DNA from: Enterobacter ludwigii
GTDB lineage: Bacteria > Pseudomonadota > Gammaproteobacteria > Enterobacterales > Enterobacteriaceae
DNA length: 64,000 nt
Direction of reading: 5' to 3'
Assembly: GCA_900068845.1 (NCBI GenBank)
Contig: CEFQ01000005.1
Coordinates: 678,475-742,474, forward strand
Shown: positions 13,341 to 22,879 of the stretch, piece by piece
How the letters are laid out: each line of letters starts with the position of its first letter
Position numbering within the stretch: the stretch's first letter is position 1
Program-made: the position numbers and the translations under genes
The notes under the pieces: model-generated
Seen by the model: the letters and a program-made list of their open reading frames with translations, nothing else
What the model was told of the DNA's origin: nothing
Database searches by the model: none

Positions 13341-13580
13341 ATTTATTCCATTTCATGAAGTGAATGCGTGAGGTCGATTATGCAGGATCGGCCGGTCGAG
13401 CAAGTATAATCTTAATCTGAAAAACCGACACTAACTCTCTGTCACACCATCAAAAATCGCCATTTTTGCCAGTAAAAATGCCGAAGTTCCAATAAGAAAC
13501 CCCTGCGCTAAACCGCTGAAAAATCGTGAAAGGATTTGTGATGATGAGACCAGACATTGATTGAAAGGTGTGCCTCTATT
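13341..13580. other. Gap upstream of galF
   Basis: No coding potential was found. On the minus strand a TATACT (13408-13403) could be the -10 of a galF promoter, but no good -35 sits 17 bases before it, so I do not call it as a promoter. The rest of the gap (13581-13649) is a repeat palindrome listed separately. Confidence 0.4.
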
Positions 13581-13649
13581 GCGCCATAAATGGCGCCGCT
13601 ACGGACCGTGTAAACGTTGAGTCATCTGTAGCGGCGCCATTCATCGCGC
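13581..13649. repeat. REP-like inverted repeat pair between wzx and galF
   Basis: A 22-base arm at 13581-13602 and its near reverse complement at 13628-13649 both contain GGCGCCGCTAC or its complement. The core GTAGCGGCGC recurs at 17653 and 61516, and in a one-base variant at 33974. This marks a dispersed extragenic palindrome family. At this place it could end or stabilise the EPS transcript. Confidence 0.75.
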
Positions 13650-13666
13650 GGGTTTGATTTTAATGA

Positions 13667-15007
13667 CTACAGCATGCCTTCAAACCATTCCGGCATGACG
13701 AACAGATTGAAATGGTTTACCAGCAGCATCAGGCCGACAAACACCACCGAGACTGAAACCCATTGGCGTGCATACGGCATAAAGCGAATGCCAATCACCG
13801 GCTTAATGAAGAACGGATGCGCGAAGGCAGAGATCAGCACCTGCGAAATCGACAGCGTCAGCGCCACATACAGCACGTTCGGCCAGATGTACGTTGTCGC
13901 CAGCACTGCCACCACCACCAGACTCGCCACAATGTTCCAGTAGAACTCAACATTAGTGCGGCCGTTGGCCTGCGAAATCGCGCCGGTTAAGCCGCCCATC
14001 GGACGCAGCATGCCAAACAGCAGCATCAGCGGAATCAGATGGTAAACCTGCTCATGTGAAGCGCCATACAGCACGCGCACAATCACCGGTGACAGAATGC
14101 CAATCGCCAGATACATCGCGCTGCTGAACAGCATGATGACGAAGGTGCCTTTCAGGAACAGTTTTTTCAGCTGCTCCGGATCGTGCTGCTTCTCCGCAAA
14201 GCGTGGCAACGCCAGGCGGTTAATCACTGGCGACACCAGTTTCAGCGGTTGCAGAATCAGCTCTTTTGCCAGCGAGTAAATCCCCAGCATCTCGGCGCCC
14301 ATTACCTTACCGACGATCAATGCATCCGCCTGGGTACGCAGCTGGTTGATGGTTTGCGAGCCGAGTTGATACACGCCGTAACGTACTGCGCTAACAAAGG
14401 TTTTGCCGTCGAATTCCCAGGTCGGACGCCACGATTTCTCGCCGAAGTAGATCATGCAGAGAATACGCGTGAAGGCGTTGATGAACAGGCCAAGAATCGC
14501 CGCCGCCACGGTTAGCGAGGTGTAATACAACATCGCTACGGTACACAGGAATGCGAACAGCTTGGTTGCCATCTCAATCCTGGCCAGCGTCACCATGCGT
14601 TTGGTTTTCACATAGTGCGCCTGATACTGCGACAAATGTCCCAGCACCAGGAAGTTGAGGCTGGTGAGCATGATTAAGCCTACCAGTTCCGGCAGGTGAT
14701 AGAACCATGCCACCGGATAGGCAATCGCCAGCATAATCAAGCCGGTGCAGAAACTGAGCGAGACGTTCACCCAGTAAATGGTGCTCTGCTCGCGACGATT
14801 AATGTCCTGCCGATGCACGATGTAGCTGCTCATGCCCATATCCTGCAGCACGGTTGCTACCGCCAATATTGCGTTGATGATCGCCAGTAAACCCAGTTCG
14901 TGCGTTTCCAGTTTGCGCGCCAGAACGGCGAGCTGTAACACCTGAAGTAATGCGGCAAAACAGGTACTACCAAACAGCCAAACGGCCTGTTTTTTTAATC
15001 CGCTCAC
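13667..15007 (-). CDS. wzx: EPS repeat-unit flippase (AmsL/Wzx)
   Basis: 446 residues, about 12-14 hydrophobic helices, of the MOP-superfamily polysaccharide flippase type. It moves the undecaprenyl-PP-linked EPS repeat unit across the inner membrane. The N-terminus SGLKKQAVWLFGSTCFAALL and the mid-segment RIEMATKLFAFLCTVAMLYY are typical. The start is GTG at 15007-15005, overlapping the amsK stop in GTGA, so it is translationally coupled. As the last gene of the ams/wce operon it occupies the amsL/wzx slot. Repeat DNA and then galF follow. Confidence 0.93.
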   Translation of the reverse strand: MSGLKKQAVWLFGSTCFAALLQVLQLAVLARKLETHELGLLAIINAILAVATVLQDMGMSSYIVHRQDINRREQSTIYWVNVSLSFCTGLIMLAIAYPVAWFYHLPELVGLIMLTSLNFLVLGHLSQYQAHYVKTKRMVTLARIEMATKLFAFLCTVAMLYYTSLTVAAAILGLFINAFTRILCMIYFGEKSWRPTWEFDGKTFVSAVRYGVYQLGSQTINQLRTQADALIVGKVMGAEMLGIYSLAKELILQPLKLVSPVINRLALPRFAEKQHDPEQLKKLFLKGTFVIMLFSSAMYLAIGILSPVIVRVLYGASHEQVYHLIPLMLLFGMLRPMGGLTGAISQANGRTNVEFYWNIVASLVVVAVLATTYIWPNVLYVALTLSISQVLISAFAHPFFIKPVIGIRFMPYARQWVSVSVVFVGLMLLVNHFNLFVMPEWFEGML

Positions 15008-16227
15008 ACCATGCGCTCCAGAATTTTCGCCAGCTCACCATAAGCGATGTGCTGATTGAACTCAGTTTCGACTTTCTGGCGCGCAGCCGCGACAACCGGC
15101 GCCACATCCACATCACCGCGCGACAGACGCAGCAGCGTCGCCGCTAGCTCGTCAGGATCGTTTTCGGCCACCAGCCATCCGCTCACATCATTCTCAATCA
15201 GTTCGGGAATGCCGCTGTGATAGGTGGAAACCACCGGCAAGCCGACCGCCATCGCTTCCATTAGCGCCACCGGAATACCTTCCATATCGCCATCCGCGGC
15301 GGTTTTGGACGGCAGCAGGAAGATATCCGCCTCGTTCAACGCATGGCGAATCTCATCCTGCGGCTTGAAGCCCGGCATGGTGACGCAATCCTGCAATCCA
15401 GCGCGCGCAATGTGTTCGCGCATCATGCCGTCCTGCTCGCCGTTACCGATGATGGTGAACTGGAACTGGCCGCCGTTATTGCGCAGGATTTCGCTGGCTT
15501 TTACCGCCACATCCAGACCTTTTTTCTCAGTCAGACGCGCCACGGAAACGATGCGCAGCGGTTGATGGAACGCTTCACGCGGACGGAAGTTAAACTTCTC
15601 CGGCTCGATGCCCATGCGCGTTACGCGCACTTTCTCGCGCGGACAGCCCATCTCAATCAGCTTGTTTTCCCACAAGTGGCTGATAGGCAGCATCAGTTCA
15701 CTCTGCTTAAACAGGTTGATGTAGTCGAGTTTGTGCTCTTCCAGGATGTGCCGGCGCGAAATATCCGCGCCGTGGAACACCGTCGCCTGCTTGCCTTTCA
15801 GCACGCCGAGCTCGCGTAGCTTGTTAGCCAGCGCACCGGCATAGCCAAAGTGGACCAGAAACACATCGGCGGTATAAGGCTGCTTAGTGTTAGCGATAAT
15901 CGCCGGCAGCAGCAATTTGCTGGCCTGTGCGCCGTAGCGACGCACATTCAGCGACTTAAGCAGCGCGCCTTTGGTGATTTTTGGCAATATCAAACCGATA
16001 CGCTGCGTCAGCTTATCGAGGTTAGATACCTTCTCTTCCGGCAGTAAATAGTGAGTTTTCGCTGCCAAATTGTAGTCATCGAACGCGGCGTGGCGATTAA
16101 TCATATCGCCCGGAAACACGGAGATAATCTCCACGTCGTAGCCTGCGTCGATGAAATGCGTCACCTGATTGAGCACAAACGTCTCAGAGGCAACAGGGAA
16201 ACGCATGGTGAAAAAGGTCAGCTTCAT
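15004..16227 (-). CDS. amsK: EPS glycosyltransferase AmsK/WceK (GT4)
   Basis: 407 residues from the ATG at 16225-16227. The start follows GGGGTGA and lies 4 bases after the amsJ stop; the longer frame to 16305 runs into amsJ. It is a GT-B fold, GT4 family. The N-terminus KLTFFTMRFPVASETFVLNQ matches AmsK-type proteins. RIVSVARLTEKKGLDVA opens the donor domain and DMEGIPVALMEAMAVGLP contains the E-x7-E motif. The enzyme adds one sugar of the EPS repeat unit on the cytoplasmic face. The exact linkage is not readable. GC-rich here, in contrast to the AT-rich O-antigen genes. Confidence 0.9.
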   Translation of the reverse strand: MKLTFFTMRFPVASETFVLNQVTHFIDAGYDVEIISVFPGDMINRHAAFDDYNLAAKTHYLLPEEKVSNLDKLTQRIGLILPKITKGALLKSLNVRRYGAQASKLLLPAIIANTKQPYTADVFLVHFGYAGALANKLRELGVLKGKQATVFHGADISRRHILEEHKLDYINLFKQSELMLPISHLWENKLIEMGCPREKVRVTRMGIEPEKFNFRPREAFHQPLRIVSVARLTEKKGLDVAVKASEILRNNGGQFQFTIIGNGEQDGMMREHIARAGLQDCVTMPGFKPQDEIRHALNEADIFLLPSKTAADGDMEGIPVALMEAMAVGLPVVSTYHSGIPELIENDVSGWLVAENDPDELAATLLRLSRGDVDVAPVVAAARQKVETEFNQHIAYGELAKILERMV

Positions 16228-16231
16228 CACT

Positions 16232-17494
16232 TCACCCCAGGACGTTGAGAATTTCTGCTGTAATGCGGTTACCAATCTCACGCTCCTGCGCCACCGCGGT
16301 ATCAACTTTGTGTTTCACGTTGTCGTAGTCGGCCAGCACCGTCTGCACTTTATCGATGAGCGAGCCATCCATCAGGCTTTGTACATCGGTCGCCATCTGC
16401 GGCAGGCCAAGCTGCTTCATCACGCCGAGCGACTTGTGCTCGTAGTTGATGGCAACAGCTGGCGTACCAAAGTTCATGGAGATGATGGCGGAGTGCAGGC
16501 GGGTACCAATTGTCAGATGACAATGGCTGAGGAGGATGCCGAGTTCGAGGTCGTTGAACTCGTCCATGATGACATGGTAATGCTCTGGATGCTCGACATG
16601 ATCGCGCAGCGTCAGCGCCACCATGCGGTCGTCTTTAGCGTAGCTATCGATACCGGTGCAGGTAGAAAATGCAACGACCTGATAACCTTCGGCAATCATC
16701 GCGTTAATCACACGACCAAAGGCCGCTTCATACTCTTTCTGCGTGACGCCGAGACGTTTATCGAATGGCGCCAGTTCACGTACGGTAATCGCAATGGTTT
16801 TGCGTGCGCTGATAATTGCCTGCCAGTGCAGCAGGTTATGGCTTGGATTCGCCACTTCGCGCGCCTGTACCAGGAACGCGGTGTCGACGCCCTTCTTCAC
16901 TTTACTGGTGGTCACGCCATCTTGCTTCAGACGATCGTGGCTCACTTCTTCGCGCAGCACCAGGCTGTCAACGCGATCAAAGACAAAGTTAGCCAGCGCA
17001 TTAACGCGCGGGTTTTCGAACGGACCGACTGAGTGACCGACCATATGCAGCGGCTTTTTCGCCATCAACGCACAGAGCGCGTGGTCGAATTGGGTTACAC
17101 CGTACAGATCGACGAAGAACGAGCCGCCAACCTGAATAATCGCGTCATACTGTGCAAGACTTTTGGTGAACGCCGCGAGATGCGGTGGCACCGAGAATGA
17201 TTTGTACAGGCCGCCTTTGCCGAGGTGCGCCATCATGATGTCAGGCATCAATCGGTTCGCCACTTTGCGTTTAAGGCTGCCCACCAAACCCTTGCCGGAT
17301 TTGCTGTTGTGCAGGAACAGGGAATCCTGTTGGATGTGTTGCTGCAATAAATAGCCCGAACTTGTTGGATAACGGCTGATCACATCAATATCCAAATCTG
17401 CGCGCGCAGATTTCAGCGAATCAATCAGCCCTCGTAAAATCGCGCCATCCCCACGATTTCCACAGGTATGGTTTCCTACCAATAAAATCTTCAT
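16232..17494 (-). CDS. amsJ: Polysaccharide pyruvyl transferase AmsJ/WceJ
   Basis: 420 residues. The N-terminal ILLVGNHTCGNRGDGAILRG (3-22) and the C-terminal HLTIGTRLHSAIISMNFGTP are the two signature blocks of the polysaccharide pyruvyl transferase family (also in WcaK and CsaB). It would add a pyruvate ketal to a terminal sugar, as amylovoran carries. The start ATG has GGAG 9 bases upstream. It is followed after 4 bases by amsK. Upstream, a 214-base gap with a REP palindrome separates it from amsF. Confidence 0.92.
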   Translation of the reverse strand: MKILLVGNHTCGNRGDGAILRGLIDSLKSARADLDIDVISRYPTSSGYLLQQHIQQDSLFLHNSKSGKGLVGSLKRKVANRLMPDIMMAHLGKGGLYKSFSVPPHLAAFTKSLAQYDAIIQVGGSFFVDLYGVTQFDHALCALMAKKPLHMVGHSVGPFENPRVNALANFVFDRVDSLVLREEVSHDRLKQDGVTTSKVKKGVDTAFLVQAREVANPSHNLLHWQAIISARKTIAITVRELAPFDKRLGVTQKEYEAAFGRVINAMIAEGYQVVAFSTCTGIDSYAKDDRMVALTLRDHVEHPEHYHVIMDEFNDLELGILLSHCHLTIGTRLHSAIISMNFGTPAVAINYEHKSLGVMKQLGLPQMATDVQSLMDGSLIDKVQTVLADYDNVKHKVDTAVAQEREIGNRITAEILNVLG

Positions 17495-17652
17495 AAAAAA
17501 ACTCCGGAAAAATTTTTGTAATTTTTACAAGCCGCCAATAGCTGCACTGGCAAAGTGAACTCTGTGTTAAATGACTGCAATGGGAGTAATCCCCAAAAAG
17601 GTGCTGCTAAATGAATTTCTATTCAATACTGCTTATAAATTATGCATATTCC

Positions 17653-17692
17653 GTAGCGGCGCGATTTATCGCGCAATAAATTGCGCCGCTAC
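17653..17692. repeat. REP-like 40-bp palindrome within the EPS operon
   Basis: Arms GTAGCGGCGC and GCGCCGCTAC enclose GC- and AT-rich inner palindromes. The 40 bases are identical to 61516-61555. It sits in the 214-base space between amsF and amsJ, where it could form a stable mRNA hairpin and lower expression of the distal genes amsJ-amsK-wzx. Confidence 0.85.
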
Positions 17693-17708
17693 GTTAACTA
17701 CCTGCGCG

Positions 17709-19919
17709 TTACGACTTCACGGCGAAATACGGCATAGCAACCTGCTCGCCATTAATCACTACCGAGATGAAACCTTTCGGTTCGCGGGTATCCACCTGTT
17801 CGGGTTTAAGCGCACGCGATGCCATGAGCAAATCGCCCTGCTCGTTTCCGCCGATGCCGGCCTTACCGTTGTGCAAGCTAAAGCGTTGCGGTGCCTGTTG
17901 GGCTCCGCTGCCTGGCGCACCTTTTTCCATGACGGCATCCACGCGTGCGCAGCGTCCGGTGAGGAAACGATCTTTGGCGGTGCTTTTGATCAGCACGGCA
18001 GTCGTCGGCGTCCAGCCCGCTAACTTAACGAACACTTTGGTGTCGGTATCGGTGCGCGGTTCGAAACGAACGTCAACCACCGGCGAGCTACCTTCCGCTG
18101 ACCAGCTGGCTTCTGCTTTGTTTTTCTTGCGCTGCAGATGAATCACCGCGCGACCGCCGGTGCCTTTACCGTCAATGACATCCATCAGCGGTTGGTTAGC
18201 GGTGCCGTTATTGAACTGCGACTGACCAAACACCTCGATCTCCCAGCTATCACCCACCGTTGGCGAGTAGAAGTTGCCGAGTTCAAACCAGGTTTGCTGA
18301 TCGCTGTTGTTGGTCAGGCGGAAACGCGAGGTGATGTAGTTGTATTTCAGACTGCCATCAATGGCCACACCGTAAGATTCAACGCGCGTCGAGCCCATTT
18401 CCCAGATGTTCAGCCAGCGCTCGCCTTCCAGCGAGTTATCGATCCAGCTGCCCGACTGCAGATTGGTCTGACGCATATTAAGGCGTGAGTTACGCGCATT
18501 GAGCGGGTTCTTACAATCCTCAATGCTCAGCGCATCCACGATCCACTGGCCATTCGAGATATCGCCAGGGAAGTCGCTGTGCTCAATCCAGCCGTTGTGA
18601 ATGATGGATTGGCTGCAACGCGGAAGATTCAATACCATGCCGCCCTTACAATGCTGGGCGTTGAAGTTGGAGAGCTCAATCGCGGTGCTGTGATCCCACG
18701 CGCCGGCCTTTTGACCCGACCAGCTGGCTTTAATCACATCCCCGGTACAGGCGTTGGCGTACCACTGATCGATTTTACAATCCAGCGTATCCAGCAGGCT
18801 CAGCGAGACGCCGCCGACCTGATTGAAGCGCAAGCAGGCACCCCGGAAAAACTGGCCGCCGGGACAGGTATTACGGAACAAGCCCTGTTTATTCGGACGC
18901 TTGTCGGTGTTGCCGTTGAAATTCAGGTTAGAAATTTCGGTCCAGCGCGCGTTCACCTGGAACAGGAACTCTGAGCGGCCATCAGAGACCAACGTGGTCG
19001 CAGGGAAGTAACCGAAGTTGACCATCGCACCGGAGATGCGGAAGAAGCGACGTCCCTCATCGCCGAAATCACATTCGGACACGAAGAAGGTACCGGCCGG
19101 GAACTGCACGCAGATCTGCTGGCTGGCATCAATCGACCATTGATACATAGCTTTGATCGCTGGCGCGGTATCGGTTTTGCCATCGGCAATCGCGCCGAAA
19201 TCAAACAGCGTCAGGCGGTTGAAATCTTCCACCACGCGACGCCAGGTGAAACCGTTGCCGCTGAAGTTCACGCCGCCATCGTCTTTGGCATCGCCGAAGG
19301 TGCCGACGAACTCGCCGCCGCCCACTTCCAGCCCTTCATGCCAGCTTTTCAGCTTAATTTTGGCACCGGCAAACAGTGGACGGGTTTTACGCAACTCTTC
19401 CACCGACGGGATCTCGCCAATCAATTGATAGCCATTCGGCTGCGCCAGTCGCTGGCTGAAGTTGCTCTGGTTAGGACGCGAGACATCGCTAATGGAGAAT
19501 AGCGTGTGACCCTGATCGTCTTCCACCACCATGGAGTGCGCAGGATTGGCGATCAACGCTGCATTATCGTGAATGAACTGGGCGAAGTTACCCTTGTTCA
19601 ACGCAATCGGCTGGCTGATTTGTGACACTTTGCCATTGGCATCGCGCAGGAAAACCGGAATTTGATTGCCGGTTTGGCTGGCATCGCTGCCCGCCTTGCC
19701 AATCCAGAGTTTGCCTTCGAAGTTCTGCCAGAACTGCGGCGGCATGGTGTAGACGTTTTCTGGCGTTAAAATCGGTACATCGCCCGGCGGTACGCTGGAC
19801 GGATCGACGGCTTTCAACGCTGGCTGACCACTTTTTGCGGCGTAGCTGGAAAACGCACTCACTGAGAGCGCGGCAACAATGGAGGAGGCTGCGGTCTGCA
19901 AGACTTCTCTTCTTTTCAT
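17709..19919 (-). CDS. amsF: AmsF/WceF tailspike-like EPS-modifying protein, exported
   Basis: 736 residues. The N-terminus MKRREVLQTAASSIVAALS is a signal peptide with twin Arg, suggesting export by Tat, cleaved near the AFSSYAA segment. A segment near residues 240-262 (FGAIADGKTDTAPAIKAMY) is the usual start of a pectate-lyase-like right-handed beta-helix. Many short Asn/Gly-rich repeats follow, as in phage tailspikes. WceF of Pantoea stewartii has such a tailspike-like fold and acts on stewartan. A role in trimming or processing the EPS in the periplasm or outside is likely. It has no counterpart in colanic acid clusters. Confidence 0.9.
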   Translation of the reverse strand: MKRREVLQTAASSIVAALSVSAFSSYAAKSGQPALKAVDPSSVPPGDVPILTPENVYTMPPQFWQNFEGKLWIGKAGSDASQTGNQIPVFLRDANGKVSQISQPIALNKGNFAQFIHDNAALIANPAHSMVVEDDQGHTLFSISDVSRPNQSNFSQRLAQPNGYQLIGEIPSVEELRKTRPLFAGAKIKLKSWHEGLEVGGGEFVGTFGDAKDDGGVNFSGNGFTWRRVVEDFNRLTLFDFGAIADGKTDTAPAIKAMYQWSIDASQQICVQFPAGTFFVSECDFGDEGRRFFRISGAMVNFGYFPATTLVSDGRSEFLFQVNARWTEISNLNFNGNTDKRPNKQGLFRNTCPGGQFFRGACLRFNQVGGVSLSLLDTLDCKIDQWYANACTGDVIKASWSGQKAGAWDHSTAIELSNFNAQHCKGGMVLNLPRCSQSIIHNGWIEHSDFPGDISNGQWIVDALSIEDCKNPLNARNSRLNMRQTNLQSGSWIDNSLEGERWLNIWEMGSTRVESYGVAIDGSLKYNYITSRFRLTNNSDQQTWFELGNFYSPTVGDSWEIEVFGQSQFNNGTANQPLMDVIDGKGTGGRAVIHLQRKKNKAEASWSAEGSSPVVDVRFEPRTDTDTKVFVKLAGWTPTTAVLIKSTAKDRFLTGRCARVDAVMEKGAPGSGAQQAPQRFSLHNGKAGIGGNEQGDLLMASRALKPEQVDTREPKGFISVVINGEQVAMPYFAVKS

Positions 19920-19976
19920 GCTTCAATTCCCGTGGTTATGCGGCCAAAAAGGATTCCCGAGGCACGATAATTGTCG

Positions 19977-21011
19977 CTAAACAAGCGCGAGCCAGCTCTG
20001 TTTGATCTGGTTACCGTCAAACTTGAGCGCGGTTTCTTTGGTTTTTTCACTCATGGCGTAGAACAGGTCATCATCACTGGCGAGCTGTTCCATGCGCTTG
20101 ATGAAGGTCGCTTTGTCATTCATCGGCACCAGGAAGCCATCTTCACCGTGATTGATAATTTCCTGCGGGCCGGTTGGGCAATCGTAGGCGACCACCGGCA
20201 GCGACCAGGATTTGGCTTCCAGCAGCACCAGCGGCAAGCCTTCATAGCGTGAGGTCATCAGCGCCATGTCGCTTTCGCGGTAGTAATCGTTGATGTTGCT
20301 GACTTTGCCGACGAAGTTAACGCTGTGGGTGATACCTAATGCGGCAGCCTGATCGTGCAACTGCTGGCGCAGTTCGCCGTCACCGGCAATCACCAGCTTC
20401 CACTCAGGGTGCTTTTTGCTGAAATCGGCCCAGATATCCAGCAGCAGGTCGAAACCTTTCTGGTTATCCAGACGCCCCACCGCCAGCGCCTGACGGCTGC
20501 GCGTTTGACGCTGAAACGCCTTGTACACCACTGGATTGGGGATTTGCTGACTGGCGATGTTCCAGCGGTTAAATACCTGATGATCTTTGTCGGTCAGTAC
20601 GATCACCTGATCGTAATAGCGCAGCATCAGCCATTTCAGTAGCTTAATCGGCTTGCTGAACGAGTTAATCGCGATGTGTTCGCAGGCATACGCTTTGAAG
20701 CGCTTCTTCTTCAGTGCCATCAAGTTCCAGAAGGCGAACATCACGCTCAGGCGGCCCATGCTGATCAAGAATACGCTGTCGAAGCCTTCCTGATGAATGT
20801 GGCTTACAGCGCTTTTAATTGGGTTGCTGTGGCCTTCAAAACTGACAATTTTCTTTACCCGTTCGAACGGATAAAAGGTTTTGCCATGGCCTTCCAGCGA
20901 GTAAATGGTGACTTCGTGCTGCTCGCCGAGGCACTCAGACATAAAGTTGCAGATGTTTTCAGTGCCCGCATAGGAGTAGGCATCTTTAATCACCAAAACG
21001 ATCTTTTTCAT
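19977..21011 (-). CDS. amsD: EPS glycosyltransferase, GT4 (AmsD/WceN-like)
   Basis: 344 residues. It is GT4 with donor-domain opening QALAVGRLDNQKGFDLLLDI and the E-x7-E motif in SRYEGLPLVLLEAKSWSLPV. The N-terminus VLVIKDAYSYAGTENICN is the acceptor lobe. ATG at 21009-21011 with AAGGA 5 bases upstream. It lies between a GT2 gene and amsF, the position of wceN in stewartan clusters; AmsD of amylovoran is the like GT4. It is one of four presumed transferases (with AmsB, AmsK and the GT2 at 21062) that extend the repeat unit after AmsG. Donor and linkage are not determinable. Confidence 0.8.
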   Translation of the reverse strand: MKKIVLVIKDAYSYAGTENICNFMSECLGEQHEVTIYSLEGHGKTFYPFERVKKIVSFEGHSNPIKSAVSHIHQEGFDSVFLISMGRLSVMFAFWNLMALKKKRFKAYACEHIAINSFSKPIKLLKWLMLRYYDQVIVLTDKDHQVFNRWNIASQQIPNPVVYKAFQRQTRSRQALAVGRLDNQKGFDLLLDIWADFSKKHPEWKLVIAGDGELRQQLHDQAAALGITHSVNFVGKVSNINDYYRESDMALMTSRYEGLPLVLLEAKSWSLPVVAYDCPTGPQEIINHGEDGFLVPMNDKATFIKRMEQLASDDDLFYAMSEKTKETALKFDGNQIKQSWLALV

Positions 21012-21061
21012 AAAATCCTTTCCACCTCAAACAATATAAAAGCAGCTAAGCACCGTTGCGC

Positions 21062-21814
21062 TTAACGGTGTTTCAAGGCGAAAAGGACGCCATTAACCAT
21101 ATACCAGACGTAATAGTAATATACTTTTAACGGATTGTTTTTATAGATAATTCTTAATAATTCGAGGTGCCACTTCGCCGCTTTATTTTTGTTACGCGAC
21201 AGTGAATCGCCCAACTCGTAATAGTTGACCAGGGTTTTCTGGATCACGCGGGCTTGTTTGTAGCGGAGGAACAACTCGTAGAGGAACAGGAAGTCTTCAT
21301 GGCCTTTACGCTGGAAGAAGATGCCCTGTGGAGGACGGCGGAAGCACACCGAAGAGAAGCAAACACGATATTGCTTCTTCACGAAGTTTTCCTGCTGCAG
21401 ATAGGGTTTGCTGTAGTTGATGTCGTGCTCAGCGGTTTTGGTTTTGTAGTGATAATGCGTGATCACAAAATCGTCGCCGGCGTTGATCGCGGCGGTTTGT
21501 TCAGCCAATTTTTCACTGTGCCATTCGTCGTCGCTATCGAGGAACGCGATAATCTCTTCTTTCGCCGCGCGTAGCCCAACATTGCGGGTTTCAGCTGCGC
21601 CTTTATTCACGTCATTGTCGAGAATGGTGATACGCGCGTCCTGACAATGCTCACGCACAAAGGCCAGTGAATCATCGGTGGATTTATCGTTGATCAGGTA
21701 CAGATGCCAGTCGCTGTAGGTCTGGTTGATGATCGACTCAACCGCGCGCAGAACGGTATTTCGCGCGTTATACATCGGCATCACAATACCGACGGTGCCA
21801 ACATGATTTGTCAT
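21062..21814 (-). CDS. EPS glycosyltransferase, GT2 (AmsE/WceM-like)
   Basis: 250 residues from the ATG at 21812-21814; the frame continues upstream to 21841 but without a better ribosome site. It is a GT-A family 2 enzyme with VGIVMPMYNARNTVLRAVES, then LINDKSTDDS, and AFLDSDDEWHSEKL with the DxD-like site. The FCF...PPQG region after it is typical of WcaA/Cps-type GT2 enzymes. Located between amsB and amsD-like, it fills the wceM slot of stewartan clusters. In amylovoran the third transferase (AmsE) lies after AmsD, so order differs slightly from E. amylovora and favours the Pantoea layout. Confidence 0.8.
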   Translation of the reverse strand: MTNHVGTVGIVMPMYNARNTVLRAVESIINQTYSDWHLYLINDKSTDDSLAFVREHCQDARITILDNDVNKGAAETRNVGLRAAKEEIIAFLDSDDEWHSEKLAEQTAAINAGDDFVITHYHYKTKTAEHDINYSKPYLQQENFVKKQYRVCFSSVCFRRPPQGIFFQRKGHEDFLFLYELFLRYKQARVIQKTLVNYYELGDSLSRNKNKAAKWHLELLRIIYKNNPLKVYYYYVWYMVNGVLFALKHR

Positions 21815-21887
21815 TTGTCTACCCGGAGTTTCAGGAACCAAAAAATTGCCCCCGTGTAGGGAGCAAGTGAAAGTGTTGAAAAGCGAA

Positions 21888-22805
21888 TCAGGAGACGGCT
21901 CTTCCGCCCGAGAAGCGCGACTTCACCTTATCGAGCAGGCGATTCATGAAGTAGGCACGGTTGTCACGGTTAGTGAGGAAGAAATAGCGCGCAAAACTCA
22001 AACTGGCTTGCAGCGATTTACCATCCATCTTGTAGCGCAGCGGCAGCTTGAACGCTTTATAGGTGTGGATGTCGCGCGTCGTCAGATGCGGCTTCATGGT
22101 ATCGAGCCAGAAGTAGGAGTATTTGACCGACTCACCTTTGTGCTTGGAACCAAATTTGGTCACCAGATGGTAGGTTGCCAAAGGCTGGTCGATCATTACG
22201 AAGGCGTAACCCATGCGGTCGGCGCGGATGCAGAAATCATAATCCTGATGGCGAATATAGCGCGCATCAAACTGGATCTGCGCAGCATCTTCACGCTTCA
22301 ACACAATGGTGCTGGTTTGAATAAAGCCGTAGCAGCCAAACAGATACTCAGCCACGGTTTCGTTTTTGCCGGGCGGTTGCATCGGCATCACCTTGAGGAA
22401 GGTGCCATCCTGATGGATGTTCACCTGACTAAAGATGACGTAGCGCGATTTGCCCTGCGCTTCCAGCTTGGCGATGGTTTCACTGGCCACCCGCAACTTG
22501 TCCGGATGCCACTCATCGTCGGCGTCAAGGAAACTAATGAAGTCACCCGTTGCCAACGCGATACCTTTGTTGCGGGCGCCAGCGCCGTTGAGTTTGACCT
22601 CAGACAGCTCCAGTTTGATATCCAAATCCTGATAACGCTCGCCGCGCACGACCTGCGCCAGTTCGGCCGCATCAGCCGATTTATCATCAACAATAATGAC
22701 TTCAAAATTGCGATAGGTTTGCGCTTTGACGCAATCTAGCGTCGTAACAATCGATTTCGACGCGTTATACGCGGGAATAACAATTGAGAAGCGAATGTCC
22801 TGCAT
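21888..22805 (-). CDS. amsB: EPS glycosyltransferase AmsB/WceB (GT2)
   Basis: 305 residues from ATG 22803-22805, with GAGG 8 bases upstream. GT2 motifs are FSIVIPAYNASKSIVTTLDC, then IIVDDKSAD, and SFLDADDEWHPDKL (DxD-type). FIQTSTIVLKRED and HQDYDFCIRADRMG are the acceptor-side blocks of the family. It would add a Gal residue to the repeat unit as AmsB does. It is the first transferase gene after the acyltransferase and hydrolase genes, which look inserted between amsC and amsB. Confidence 0.87.
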   Translation of the reverse strand: MQDIRFSIVIPAYNASKSIVTTLDCVKAQTYRNFEVIIVDDKSADAAELAQVVRGERYQDLDIKLELSEVKLNGAGARNKGIALATGDFISFLDADDEWHPDKLRVASETIAKLEAQGKSRYVIFSQVNIHQDGTFLKVMPMQPPGKNETVAEYLFGCYGFIQTSTIVLKREDAAQIQFDARYIRHQDYDFCIRADRMGYAFVMIDQPLATYHLVTKFGSKHKGESVKYSYFWLDTMKPHLTTRDIHTYKAFKLPLRYKMDGKSLQASLSFARYFFLTNRDNRAYFMNRLLDKVKSRFSGGRAVS

Positions 22806-22879
22806 TGCCAGCACCTCATTAAAAAAGTTACAAAATCAATGATATAACTTGTGGGCTCAAAAGAATAATGGGTGATGTC

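Noticed and set aside
16169..17032. 287-codon frame on the plus strand
   Set aside because: Antisense to amsJ and the start of amsK.
21846..22739. 297-codon frame on the plus strand
   Set aside because: Antisense to amsB, whose protein motifs are clear.
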